Shown piece by piece: positions 32,311 through 55,359 of a stretch of 64,000 bases of DNA. Each line of letters starts with the position of its first letter. Within the stretch, counting starts at the first letter, position 1. The stretch is from Diplolepis rosae (taxonomy: Eukaryota; Arthropoda; Insecta; Hymenoptera; Diplolepididae). The notes under the pieces were generated by a model. The model worked only from the letters and a program-made list of their open reading frames with translations. It did not search any database and was not told the origin of the DNA. The stretch lies in contig JAPYXD010000680.1 of assembly GCA_030998225.1 (NCBI GenBank), positions 558,001-622,000 on the forward strand, written 5' to 3'. A program made the translations under genes and the position numbers.

Positions 32311-35100
32311 GTTCTATTAAAGAAAAAGACTTAATCAGGGGATATTATATTTAGAATATAAATCAATTGATAATTTTTCTCCTGATTAGATGATTAACAA
32401 TTGGATAATTTGGTTATCGACTTAAATTTTTGGAATCTGATATTAGTCTTATCAACTTATGAGGCATTGAAATAAAAGAGAGTGTAAAAACGGAGGGCAC
32501 GAAGCGTAAAAGTGAAGATATTTCATGATCCGCGGATGAAAGAAAGTGATTCGTGCGAGGGAAGGTGATTGATTGGTGAACGAATATCTGTTCGGCCAAC
32601 AACGACGAGACGACGCGGAAAACATCTCTACTCGGAACTTGAAAGCTCGTTGGGCATCCTGCGATTTATGCTCGAATATATTCCAATGAGCGCAAACATT
32701 CCAGCAATAACTTTAGACATGAAATTGATATCCGCCATCAATCTAAAGTACAAAGATATCTGTTTACATATTTGTCGGAGTTCAATTACACTTCTCATTG
32801 GCTAATCCATATCTCATATCATTTTAATAAATAGAAAAAAAATTCAATCCAGTTCCACAAATTTAATTATTTCCATGCATATAGCACCTGGTCTCGCAGA
32901 AGAAATATTGCAACGCTAGCTTCATCTTATTCGTATTATCTAGCCGGGCTCAGGTCAGGTTCGGAATTTCATTCCAGGCCAGGGCCAGTCAAGAGATTTC
33001 TGCACTGGTTACAATATTATTAAATACTTCCTATTCGCATGTTAATATATTTTCCCTACTAGTGAGTCTAAATTGCATTTTATTGCCCACTGCGGGACAA
33101 ACAGATCCATTTTTTTACCCACGAGTAGAAAAATGGTAAAAAAACGGGAAAAACGATTATTTTTCCCTAGTCTCACAATATACTATTATCGTGTAGTCGT
33201 TGATAAAAACAAAGTGTAGAAAAGTAGAAAATTATCCCTTTTGAATCTGGAAAACGTAATGCAAATTTGGACGATGAATCCTCTGAAATTCTCCCGTTCC
33301 ATAATCATCCTGATTTTGTCGTACGTGATGTAATTTTGAATGGAGATTATTCAAATTCAGAGTGTGCGCGCAACACGAGTTGTTGGAAATTGGCTTGCGT
33401 AGTTCATTTACTGTAGTTGTCTGTAGTTGTTCGTATATGTTTTGTAGTGTTCGCTTTATGTCAAACCTTGGAGACTAACTGTCAAAGTAAACTCGAACAA
33501 CGTAGAATTACAAGACACAAAGCAGCACAAGGTAGGGAGGGAAAGAGGATAAACTGAAGTTAAAAGGAAGTAAAGGCGATTACTACACAACGGAGAAAAT
33601 AAAAAGTCTTTAAAAAATCGTATACACTGCTTTTCACATTTTTATCATATGAGAAGGTTTTACTTTTTGGAAAAATGACTTTTATGTTTATTAACGAAAA
33701 ATGTTATTAAAAATAAAAAATTTTGGTTTCCAAAACAAATATAAAAAATACGAAACAAAATTTCCAGGCAGAATTTTCTATTTTCAGAAAATATACAAAT
33801 CAACTTTAGATCACTTTTTGATCGGACACGTAGTTTTCGTTTTAATTATTATTCATCAAAAATGTTTTTGTGGAAATCAAGAATTAAATTTTCCTGCCAA
33901 AATATACGAGATACGGAAAAAATTGTTTATTTCAAGAATATCTACAATTTTGGTCTCAAAATTTTAATGGAATTTTTTACTGGTATAGTTATTTATACGA
34001 TAAATAATGTTATTCCACGGAAATTAGTGAACATAAACTAATTTTTAGTCTAAATTGAGTTTCAAAATTATCAAATCCTAACTAGATATTTACAGAAAAA
34101 GTTAAGTCTAAAATCAGTTGGATGATTTTTCTAAAAACTTGAGAGAGAGTTAAATTAATCAATAATTAAGCTGATAAATAAATGCGAGCTTTTTTCTTAG
34201 AAAGGACATTCTCCAAAAGTAATTCATTTAACTGTTTTCCAAGTATTTTCTCATGATTTTAGGCACTAAAAAATTGAAGATATAATTTTAGAGATTGAAG
34301 GCTTGAAAACCTGAAGTACTTTAAATGTCTTCCGAATATTATAGATTTCGAATACAATATTACGAAACTTTGCTCGGTGCTTAATTTAATGCAATTACAT
34401 CTGAAAACGTGGAATTTTCCGACATTTTCATAATTCTCATCATGAAGCAAGTAAAGTTGATATAAATTTATTACGTTTTTCATTTTATCAGCACTGTATT
34501 ACTTTTATGAAACTATTTATGAATGGAAATAATAACAATAAATATTTATTCATAAAAAATAATGTAGAAAAAGTTTTCTCTTTCCTTGGGACTCGAAAGC
34601 TTCAAAGTAGAAAAAACGGTCAAGGTGAGATTCAGTGTTTGAATTCTGAAAAATACCTTATAGCAATATAATGTTAATTACCATAACCAATTAAAATTCG
34701 GACATTCTTTAGTAAAAAAACTAATTTATTGCGAGACGCACGAGTTACATTTAATTGTTTTTGTCTTTACATGACGTTTCTTTTCTACTGCATCCAATAT
34801 ATCTTTAACGTTATGTCTTGCTCTTACAGTCTTGTTCTACTTTATGCAAATATAGGTGTCTTGCACGAAGATACTTTCCCCATTTTATCATAAATTTAAC
34901 TAAAAGCTATTTAGATTGAAGAATTTTATTTTTTTCCCCACAACTTAAATTTGTGTTAACCTAATCAAACTCGCAAGACATATTTCCGCTGAAAGTGCAC
35001 TTGTGTAATACTTTCCAAAAACAGGAAATGGGAACAGAAAGTCTTCCTGAGAAATGGAGCAATAATAAAGTTCCTATTTAACGATCTTCCCTTGTTGCAT
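32311..35100. other. Intergenic with one shared repeat fragment
   Basis: At about 33690-33960 the block with TTCCTGCCAAAATATACGAG is the reverse-complement relative of 16255-16450 (TATATTTTGGCGGGAAAATT), so an unnamed repeat occurs twice. Small open frames at 32569-32805 and 33701-33967 have no recognisable domain. Confidence 0.45.
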
Positions 35101-35109
35101 GTTCATCCC

Positions 35110-35552
35110 TTACGTATTTATCTGCAAACCCTTTTTGAAGAAATCTGTATTCATGAATCGTTTTATCGGCAGAATGGCTGATAAAACACGCGTAGAGCCA
35201 TTTGGCGAACAGGGCAGTAGGAAAGTTGTTTGCCGGATTTGGCAATCAGCGAGTTTTCTGAAATAGACAAACTCCCAGTCATCGCAAGCCAAGCTTGAAT
35301 CCAAAAGAAATGAACAGCAATTACTTTTATGAAGCGAATCAATTTTTGGATGGCTACCGGTACCTAATACGTATGCACACATTTGCCAATCTGTGTTTCA
35401 ATATATGACTTGCTATCCAATGAGACTGCGAGCCATTCACAAACGATGTAATCGTAAAAACTTTTCCAATTGGGATCTTTAACCAAACTCTCTTGATTGG
35501 TCGTATCGTGATAGGTGGAGAGTGGGAAGGCGATAAAGTGGACGAAGGGCAT
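35110..35552 (-). pseudogene. Coding-like fragment of unknown family, minus strand, frameshifted
   Basis: Two overlapping frames, 35552-35364 (62 codons) and 35382-35110 (90 codons), together give about 145 residues of normal protein composition (NWKSFYDYIVCEWLAVSL, then ACDDWEFVYFRKLADCQIR) if one frameshift near 35370 is allowed. Base composition is a little richer in GC than the flanks. I do not recognise the family. It could be a gene fragment carried by a transposon, an old viral insertion, or chance. Confidence 0.3.
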
Positions 35553-36419
35553 GTTAACTCACTCCAAAACTAATTCAAGGATTTTCGATTCGATATTCCG
35601 TTGTCATACTCTGCTACGACTAAAAACACTTGGTCTTGAATTGGCTTTAGAGACTACTATATGTCTTTTTCCAGGGGCATTAATTATCGTTAAGCAAAAT
35701 CCTAATTGTGAAAATTAAATGATTCTCTTCTGAGGGCCATATGCAATTTTTTAAAAAATCAACAATTTTATTATCAATTTTCAAAGATTTATCCTGACTT
35801 TTGGAGACAAATTAAAAAATTGTAATTGTAAGAAGAAGTTTTTGTAGAGTTATCGTTTCCGAAAGTTGCGTTAGTTTTTTATTATTTTTATAGAACCCTT
35901 ATTTTCTCAATTCAAAATAAAAATTTGTATATGTCGCAAAAAAAATATATATTCTTTTAAAATTACGAATTTAAATAGAATAAACCCCTTGTTAGAATGA
36001 TTTTTCTAATAAAGAAATATATTATTACGATTCAAGCAGTGATTTTTCCAACAAAACTAGTTTTTTTAAATTCAAAAATCCGTTTTTTGAACATGCTAAA
36101 GATTCTTTTGATTGAAAACAAAAAGGTGAAACAAGAAATTTGTTTCAATTGATAAAACATTTTTTTATTCCCATTGCAATGTATAGGTTTGTTTAAATAT
36201 AAAAAGTTGATTTCTGAGTGTAGTTTTAAAACATCTTAAGAAGCAATATGGGGAAATTATAAGTTTATTTTTTATTTCAAATTAAGAAACCAATATATTT
36301 TGATTTTTTAACTCTTCACAATTAGAAAATCAAGTGGTCTATCTATTTAAAGATTATCTTGTTATGAAATTAGTCTTAACAGTAATACAATTTTTACAAA
36401 GATTAAATGAATCCAATAA

Positions 36420-37525
36420 ATATTTGAGTCAAATTTTCTCAAGTGGGCCACCAAAAACGGATCTACCGATTTTAAAGATCTTTTTCGCTTTTTCAAATAG
36501 CTTGAAACATTATAAATGCTACCAGAAAAATGTTTTGTTTAAATTCGCTTTTTTCTAGTATTTTTTTATAAACAAATTTTAGGCTAAGTTTTCGTAAAAC
36601 GGCTATATTTCAGTTTACTAACAATGCGATTAGAGTGAAATATAAAAAAAACATATAAAAATGTTTGAACAACTATTGACGAGTAAATTTATATTCATAT
36701 TTTTTTTTGTTTATAAAAAACCGTAAAAAATACACGGGCCTATCATTGTTACAAACCAATTGAAAATAAAAAAATTCAATGCAAAGTATTTTCTACAGCT
36801 AACAGCGACGTTGTACAACAAATACTTAAATACTATAAATACGGAAGCGTTTTTTTTATGATGCGTCATTTCTTACTATTTGATTGACATAAAACCTTAA
36901 CAAAAAATTTGTTCAATTCTTCTTGACGCATTTAACAACGACATTGTGAGAATTATATTGTATAATCATGCAAATGAACAAAAGAAAATACTGATACTTA
37001 ATAGCCAACGAAAAACGGTTATAGTTGGCGCCGGCGAGATGACTCGGTAGCACCCGAGCGCGTGCAGGCTTGCATAAAAAAATTGACGACTCTTTTGTTT
37101 ATGAATTGTACTAAAATGTTTTTTTTTAAATAAAAGCTGAATGTTTGCCGCATCCAAGGCATTTTGATTTTTTTCCCTACCTATATGAGAAGTTCAAAAA
37201 ATTTGCATTTGTTTATAAAAATTTGAATTTTTTATAAACAAAAAAAATATGAATATAAATTTACTCGTCAATAGTTGTTCAAACATTTTTAAATGTTTTT
37301 TTTATATTTAACTCTAATCGCATTGTTAGTAAACTGAAATATAGCCGTTTTACGAAAACTTAGCCTAAAATTTGTTTATAAACAACTACTAGAAAAAAGG
37401 GAATTTCATCAAAAAATTTTGTGGTAGCACTCATAATGTTTCAAGCTATTGGAAAAAGCGAAAAAGATCTTCAAAATCGATAGGTCCCTTTTTGGTGGCC
37501 AACTTGAGAAAATTTGACTCATTTA
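36420..37525. repeat. Large inverted repeat, arms about 300 bp
   Basis: The left arm about 36420-36730 (AATTTTCTCAAGTGGGCC, AAAACGGCTATATTTCAG, AACAACTATTGACGAGTAAA) is mirrored by 37190-37525. The 450-bp centre contains a GC-rich patch at 37025-37080 (GGCGCCGGCGAGATGACTCG). No transposase or target duplication was found. Confidence 0.8.
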
Positions 37526-37530
37526 TAATA

Positions 37531-39500
37531 CGATAAATAAAGTCGAGAAAAATTGAACGACTGCAAATTGTATTGAATTGATTGCACCACAGATACCGTA
37601 TTTGGTTCAATTTCTCACTGCGTGAGCGTGAGAAAGAGGCGGAAAAAAGAAACAAAGAGAAAATCATATTATTTTCATAAATCATGGCCAATTTTCAATG
37701 GCTGAAATCATTAAAACAATATTTTGAAAAGGAACATTTTTTTATAAAAATAACTATTTTTCAAGATTATTCATTTGTTTCAAAAGTGGACATAGTAGAG
37801 TTGTATAAAATATTTTCCCCGAAAAACAAGCCATGATTTATGGAAATCCAATCATTTTTGAAAAATTGGTAAGAAAAGATAGTAAGGGAGTAAATTCTAT
37901 TTAGAATGTTTGAATAAAATCTAAAGTATTAGACACAAGCCTTTGAAATTTTCACCGCTTATTTTTTATTATATTATCAATATTTTTAGGTGTGGAAAGT
38001 ACTCTAGCTGAAACAATAACTACACAATTTTTGTTTATATTTTGGGATATTTTTATTTATTTTTTTATTTTATTTATAATTTTTTTTCAGTCATGTTACC
38101 TTATTTTCTAAAGCTAAAAAGTTGCAACAGATTGTAAGGAATAAAATTAATAAAGAATCATGACAATTGGTTAAAAAACAAAAAAGTTATTCAAAGTTAA
38201 AAAATGTCAAAAAAATGCCCAAAAAACTTTATTATTTTAGTTTAAAAATACATAAAGGTGCTGAAATTTTTGAAAACCTCCAAAACCTTTATAAATAAAG
38301 GTACTAAGCATACAAAAATTATATAAAAGGTCTAAACTCAAAAAAATAAAAATATTAATCAATATTAAATATTAATTAATCCTAATGAAACAAGAGAGCA
38401 TTTCAGAGATTATGTCTCTTCATGAATTTAGAAATTGAAACCGTAACACACTATAGGCATACTTTCTAGCGTGAAATAAAGTCCTCGGAAGGGAGGTAAA
38501 AAGGCCAAATCCATTCGCGAGCCACGCGACGGATGGCTTGAAGTTTTAAATGACTTTGGTATTAAAACTTTGATGGCATTTGTCAGTTTTGATTAAATCT
38601 ATAGAGAGTGTTTCGTAACTCTTAAGCCATTCTAAGAAACCATTATTGACATACTTCGAGGTGGGGAGAGGTCCACATCGAGTCTTCCCATTTCACTTTT
38701 CTCACAAAGTTGACACTTAAAAAAGAATACAATATGAAATAAATTATAGAAAAAAGTTTATCAATTTTAGGATTTCAAAATCAATATTGTAACAGGAAAA
38801 ATATCTGTGGATTATTTAATTTGAATTATGCAGTCCTTTCGTTAAACAAAAACATTTTGTTTTAAATTATAAATTTTCCCCCTCATTTCTTGATATCAAC
38901 AACAAATTTGACTTTTAAGTAAAAAATTTCCATTTGTTTAGAAATATTTTTTCAAAAGAATAATGACACTTTTTGAATTGTATATGTTGCTTGATAGATA
39001 TTTTAGCAACTTAGTTCTTCAAACTAAAATTGAATTTAAATTAAATTAAATTAAAATTTTGAAAAACTTTTCTACATATTCGAATACTGACTAGTACTTA
39101 ATGAGTTTAAAAATTAAGTAATTTTCATTTTAATTCTTGAGTTTGAAGGAATGAATATATTATTATATAGCAACTAAAAACATTTTTTGTATTTTTTTAA
39201 AAACGGATGTAATCAATTGAAAAGTTGCACTTGAAAAATAAAACACGATACGTAAAAAAGATACGTGAACTCAAAAGCAGTAGAATCTGCTTTGTAACAA
39301 GTTTATAAAATTACTTCAACACCAAAGTTTAATCAATCGATCATTTTGCGTCAAGATACCGAACATCAGATCTTAAGAGTAATCATTTCTTGATATCTTG
39401 AGAATTATACGATTCCCTGAAATATGACTCAGTATAAAATATTCAGTGATTTAGTATAAATTTAAATTTACACAGTTCAAATATTTTCAATATTTTTTTC
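37531..39500. other. Intergenic, nothing recognised
   Basis: Very AT-rich with long A and T runs, and no supported gene or repeat pair. Confidence 0.5.
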
Positions 39501-39764
39501 CAGATAAAATGAAGACTAGGCCCAGGTCTGGCCAGTCCCGGCTTGGCATGAAACGCAGAACTCAGCCTAGGCCTATCCTAACGGAAATACGATTGCAACT
39601 CCATCTTCTAAATTCTTAATCCAGCGGACGAGACCCAAGTTTGTTTTGACGTCTGATTCCAAGGCGGTTTCAGGTCAAGACATATTTTCAAGGGCATCTT
39701 CTGAATATATTCGTGCTGAAATTGACATACCATGTTATGATGAAAGTTTCAGTTCGACGCCGAG

Positions 39765-40400
39765 GGGGGAAAAGCTCTGGTAATCCGCTGGACCACTTGG
39801 TGATACGAACTAGTAATCCGAATGAACCCAGAGTAATCCGGAGTGAATCGGAGTAAACCAAGGTAATCTCGAGTAATCCAAGTAAATCGCTGTAATCCGA
39901 GGTAATCCGTGGTAATCCAAGTAAATCGGAATAATCCGGCGTAATCCGCAGTAGCCCGCGGTGATCGCGAGGGGCAAAAAACTCTGGTAATCCGCTGGAC
40001 CACTTGGTGATACGAACTAGTAATCCGAATGAACCCAGAGTAATCCGATTTGAGTCGGAGTAACCCGAGGTAATCTCGAGTAATCCAAGTAACGCGGAGT
40101 AATGTGGCGTAATTCGCAGTAATCCCAGGGGAGGGGGGACAGCTCTGGTAATCCGCTGGACCATTTGGTGATCCGAAGTGGTAACCCGGGGTAATCCAGA
40201 GTTATTCAAGTAAATCGGAGTAAACGGAGTAATGCAGGGTATTCCAAGTAAATTCGAATAATCCGGGGTAATTCGGCATAATCTACGTTAATTCCGAGGG
40301 GAAAATAAGTCTGGTAATACGCTGGACCATTTGGTGATCCGAACTGATAATCCGAGGTACTCCATGTTCATCCGGGGTAATCAGATCAATCCACATCCGC
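39765..40400. repeat. GTAATCC minisatellite with higher-order units
   Basis: Short words of the type GAGTAATCCG and GGTAATCC repeat every 10-12 bases. A higher-order phrase (CTCTGGTAATCCGCTGGACC, then TTGGTGATMCGAA) recurs at about 39775, 39982, 40143 and 40310, giving spacings of roughly 207, 161 and 167. A 173-codon open frame on the minus strand here is a product of the repeat, not a gene. Confidence 0.85.
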
Positions 40401-41255
40401 TGGACCGCGATTTTAGTAGTTGTTCCCCCTTAGTTCGACGCAAATCGATTGAAAATCAAGTTGAATAGAACCGAATTCTCGCGAACTCTAATTGATTTAA
40501 ACTGAAAATCATTCCAACTCGTATTCGCTTAGATTCGCTTTGATTGAAAATTTGGTTAAAAAAACTCAAGCTCGGATTCATTCCGACTAATATTATGGGG
40601 TTGAGATGGATGGTATCGAATTCAGTCAAACTGATTTTCTACCGTTTTTCATCAAACGAGGTTCAAAATTTTTTTTATATGGTTTCGACTTTTCGAAACC
40701 TTTGCCAAAGTGTCTCAGTGCGGTGAAGAATGTCTTTTGGAAATTTGATTTTATATTTTAATCATTAATAGAATGACAGAATGATTTTATTTAGTAACTA
40801 TATAGTTGATATCTAGATTCTGATTAAATTTCCATGCTAAAACGTTTTTATTAAAAGGTAATCATCGCTCGATAAAGAAATAATAATGTTTCTTATCTCA
40901 TGAATCCTAATGTAAATAAAATGATATCGACTTTGATTGAGGTTCATGACGATTGATACTTAGAAATAGAAAACTAGGTCAAAGTTTCAATTAGAAGCAG
41001 AAACGAACAAAATTTTATTAGTTATGACTACTTGATCTGTTATGCAAACAATTATTCCGTGTTAAAAGAAAGCGAATTGTATTTTTGGCTCACGGTATCT
41101 ATCCAATAATCTTAACAAATCATGATTGTATCCAAACACTGATAATATCCTTTCGTGCCCGTCTAATTAATGAATAATGATATTATTTATCGAACTATCA
41201 GTATTCTCAGCGTACTAGAATGGATCACAAAAGCGCATTATCACCTCCTTTAGGA
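40401..41255. other. Upstream region of the first intact chymotrypsin gene
   Basis: The first part (40440-40600) is GAATC-rich repeat like 5380-5625. After that it is AT-rich with no further gene. It probably includes the promoter-proximal control region of the gene starting at 41361. Confidence 0.4.
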
Positions 41256-41263
41256 TATAAATA
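41256..41263 (+). promoter_or_regulatory. TATA box (TATAAATA) of the first intact chymotrypsin gene
   Basis: TATAAATA lies 105 bases before the preferred ATG (41361) and 75 before an upstream in-frame ATG (41331). Transcription would start near 41290. Confidence 0.55.
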
Positions 41264-41360
41264 AAGATACAATTAAACTTTTATCAAATCGATCACCTCA
41301 GGTTTTACTACATAAGAACAGCAAATCTTAATGAATCTCAAAGTAGGGAAAACCACAATC

Positions 41361-45362
<4,002 letters not shown>

Positions 45363-45567
45363 TCATTAGTGATAGTTTTAATAATTATTATCCAAGTCCA
45401 AGATTTTGACACATTCATTGTCTTAAAGGACAGGAACACGTTTGTGTATATTGTAAGTCATTACTTATATCCTATTAGTCCTAGTAATTTATTGTACTTC
45501 GAAATCAAAACTATATACAGTTGTATATTTATGCATAAAAATACTCGAAATAAAAGAACTGCAGTTA

Positions 45568-45573
45568 AATAAA
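45568..45573 (+). terminator. AATAAA polyadenylation signal of the first intact chymotrypsin gene
   Basis: AATAAA at 45568-45573, with another at 45549-45554, about 190-210 bases after the stop codon. Confidence 0.55.
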
Positions 45574-45711
45574 CTTTTTAATTTTTACAATTCCCGAATT
45601 ATTATATATTCAATTTTTTAAAGTGTGTAGTTTTGTAAGTTATTGAATTAGTTATTAACAAAGGTAATTGTAATTCTAAAAATACTTGAAATATTTTAGT
45701 ATAAACAATTA

Positions 45712-46524
45712 CAGTACCGGTCAGAATTGTGGGACCACCTGTTTCTCAATAATTGCTTACATTATCCTAATTTGAATTATGTGAGTGAAAAAATTTGTTA
45801 TCTTGATTAAATTTAAAGCTATCAAAATTCTTTATAAAATGAACCCAACATGAATTCGTTTTGTTAATTTTTGAAGAAGTTATTGCAGAAAAAGTCAAAA
45901 TTTCAATCTTTTCTTAAATTTTAAATAACTTTTGAAACAATCAACATTTTTCAATGTTTTTGGGCTCATTTTAAAGCTAAGATTCTACAAAATCGCAGTT
46001 AATTGTCATTATAAATATATAATTTTTTTCTTGCATAATGCAAAGAGTTGAAATTCTAACAAAAAAGTAGGGAAATTTCGAAAACATTTCATCTGTAGGT
46101 AGATCATAATAAAAATCATATGAATATATATTTTAAAGGAATTCGATACAACATTCATGATTATATGTTTTATATATCTTATAAAAATGTTTTTCTCAGC
46201 AAAAGCAATATTGGAATTTTTCAAATCCAAGAATTTTGTTCGATTTTGTAGAAATTTAGCTTTAAAATTAGTCCAAGAACATTGAAAAATGTTGATTATT
46301 TCGAAAGTTATTTAAAATTCAAGAAAGCATTGAAATTTTGACTTTTTCTGCAATAACTTCTTCAAAAATTAACAAAACGAATTCATGCTGGGCTTATTTT
46401 ATAAAGAATTTTGATAGCTTTGAATTTAATTAAGAGAACAAATTTTTTCACTGACATAATTCAAATTAGGATAATGTAAGCAATTATCGAGAAACAGGTG
46501 GTCCCACAATTCTGACCGGTACTG
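45712..46524. mobile_element. Tc1-type palindromic element between the chymotrypsin genes
   Basis: The ends CAGTACCGGTCAGAATTGTG and CACAATTCTGACCGGTACTG are perfect mirrors flanked by TA (45710-45711 and 46525-46526). The mirror continues inward (GGGACCACCTGTTTCTC, TAATTTGAATTATGT) through most of the 813 bp. It has no transposase. The end sequence is related in style to 8469-9481 but is a different family. Confidence 0.9.
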
Positions 46525-46526
46525 TA

Positions 46527-48460
46527 AGTAACAGAAATTGCCAATGTTATAAAACCAGAATGTCGCACACTTCCTTTAAATTTCGTTGCAAAATTTTTTG
46601 GTACTGTTTATTTGAGTGAAAATGTGCCGTAATTTATTCATCTAATGATTCCATAATATGTGGCGTGTGTTACAGAATTGTTACGCAATCGCTCAAAAAC
46701 CTGTTTTGTACAGTTATGGAACTCTCAGAGGAATTTCGAACGAAATTTTTGAGGTGCAACTAACTTGTTTGTTACTTAAGAGTTATAGAAGAGGTTACTT
46801 CCTGTTCTGTAACAGTTCTATTGCCATTTCGCAAAAGAAAAATTCTTCAAAATTAAACGCTACTCAACCAACTAGTTTTTAAATATATATACACTACCGT
46901 CGGAAATAGAGCGCACGGTGCTTGTCATCGCTATTAAAAATCACTGCTGATTTTGAACCACGATATCTCGGTGAAACAAAGAAATAGGGCATTTTTAAAA
47001 ATACAGTTGGAAAGCTTATGAAATTCCACGTCTACTGATGCTCAATAAATATTTTTTTGACTTTCTGAAAATAATACAGCTCGTGAGGAGATAAAAAAAA
47101 AAATTCAAGATTTTTTCAAATTCTCTACCTCAACTTCAACTTTTTGCATGACCTAGGAAATTTTTTTTTTAAATCTGGAAATTATACGACATAAAGTCTA
47201 AAATCTTATCTTCAATTTAAGCCAAGAAAACTTGAAAAATATTCATGGGTACCCGCGATATGATTAAAAATGTTCAATTGCATATTCGGATCCTCCATCA
47301 AAAAATAGATAAGTTTTATTCTTATTTATTTCTTAAAATATTAAGATTATTGAATATTAAATATTAAAATAATAAAATATTAAAATTATAAAAATTTAAT
47401 GTTGTCAGTTTTAAAAGGTAGATAATTTTTAAGATGAAAATGGTATCAATAATTGATTCAAATATATAATTTTTCTATAAATTATGACTCATTTACTGTT
47501 ATTATATATGTTATCAAAGTATTTGTAATTGAATTGTTTGGATTGATAAATATTTCTTCGTTTTTTTTACTTTGAAGTCTTCATGAAGAAACCCAAGTTT
47601 ACAATTTTTGCTAAACTACGTTTCAATTTGAGGAAAAAAATGTCATATTGATAATTTTTCGTAGCGAAATACTGAAATTTCGATGAACTATATGATAATT
47701 TACTATAGATTGTATCAACATTTACTATTATATATACTGAAGTTTCATATAATTATTCCAATCTTTAGTATTTTGACTGCGAAAAATTTCTAGTCGGCTA
47801 GGAACAATTGCGATTGCACCTCGATTTTCCCTAGATTCCTAATATTTTTCAGAATTATAATTATAAAATAAAACATTTATTGCTATAAAAAGTTTCTCCG
47901 TGTTGATTGAAATCAATCAAAATCATAAAAATGCAAATTTTATGCTACTTTCGTTTGGTAAAAATTAAAATGAAACAGAAATATAGCAGGAACGAATATT
48001 GGAAAGCAGAAAGTAATGAAAAGTTAATGAATTTACTTTTTCATTATACAGAGTTGTGGCTTATTTTATATTATTATGATCGCTTATATTAATATACAAA
48101 ATATACAAAAGGTAGGACCTTGATAGAACCCTGTCTTTTACCAAAAATTAAAATATTAATTAGTTAAATTGCTTCAATCCACGAATATGAAGGACAAGTA
48201 AGGAGATCTCAAAAGCATTCATTTAAGAGAGAAATAAAATCGAAAAACTTTGAATAAAGGCACATGATTATTGAAATTCTTCACCTCTTGACTGGACTTA
48301 AATAGTCATTCATGTACAGCATTTTTGAAGCGCAATATTATTATTAAATCTTAGTATCGGTTTCCGTCTTGCTCAATAATTTATCTAGTTAGTGACAATT
48401 ATCAGTCTAATCAGTAGATTAAAAGGTATCAAAAATCGTCATTAGCGGAATTGATTATTC
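46527..48460. other. Intergenic, mostly unassigned
   Basis: At 46893 there is an ACTACCGTCGGAAATAGAGCG block that looks like one end of a Tc1/mariner-type element; the other end was not found. The remainder is AT-rich without a supported gene. Confidence 0.45.
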
Positions 48461-48468
48461 CTCAAAAC

Positions 48469-48476
48469 TATAAAAG
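48469..48476 (+). promoter_or_regulatory. TATA box (TATAAAAG) of the second intact chymotrypsin gene
   Basis: TATAAAAG lies 45 bases before the first T of TTACAATAGAACAG-type leader sequence ends and 52 bases before the ATG at 48521. Spacing suits a start site near 48500. The duplicate locus at 60817 lacks it. Confidence 0.65.
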
Positions 48477-48520
48477 ATCAGCAGATCGGAATTTCCCTTA
48501 CAATAGAACAGGTAATTAAC

Positions 48521-54869
<6,349 letters not shown>

Positions 54870-55359
54870 TTACTGACAACAGTTCTGGAATTTTTTTGTA
54901 AATTTCAAGGCTTTTGAAGTAAAGTCTTTGTATTATAATTTAAAGAATTCCTGTCTATAAGAAATACTGCAAACAAAAGAAGAACGCTGCATTATTTAAT
55001 TAACACTTGGAATAGGGCCCTAAACTTATTCTAAGCTTAAAATAAGTTTCGAAATGGTTAATTACATTTCTAGGGAATTATTTTCTTCACATATCTCTGA
55101 AAACATAAATGGTTTGAAAAAAATTAAAATAAAAGATAGTAATTTTAAAAAATTGTTTTTTTTATTTTCTGTATTTTATTATAAAGTTTAAATCTGAAAT
55201 ATAGAATATTCCAAGGAACCAATAATACTCGTATAATTCATTTCAATTGTGCTGAAGAATCTGTAAATGAAAAATAATGATTGATATCATAAATTTGTCT
55301 ATTTTTTAATGTATATTAATATTTGATCCAAGAGTTTCATGTTCACTCGGTAATCCTCA

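Noticed and set aside
33701..33967. 88-codon open frame with a hydrophobic middle
   Set aside because: It overlaps a repeat shared with 16255-16450 and has no codon or motif support.
37025..37080. GC-rich patch resembling a tRNA D-arm region
   Set aside because: No anticodon arm, T-arm or acceptor pairing could be drawn.
39688..40209. 173-codon open frame on the minus strand with a repeating Leu-Arg-Ile-Thr pattern
   Set aside because: It is produced by the GTAATCC minisatellite; a neighbouring frame shows the same pattern.
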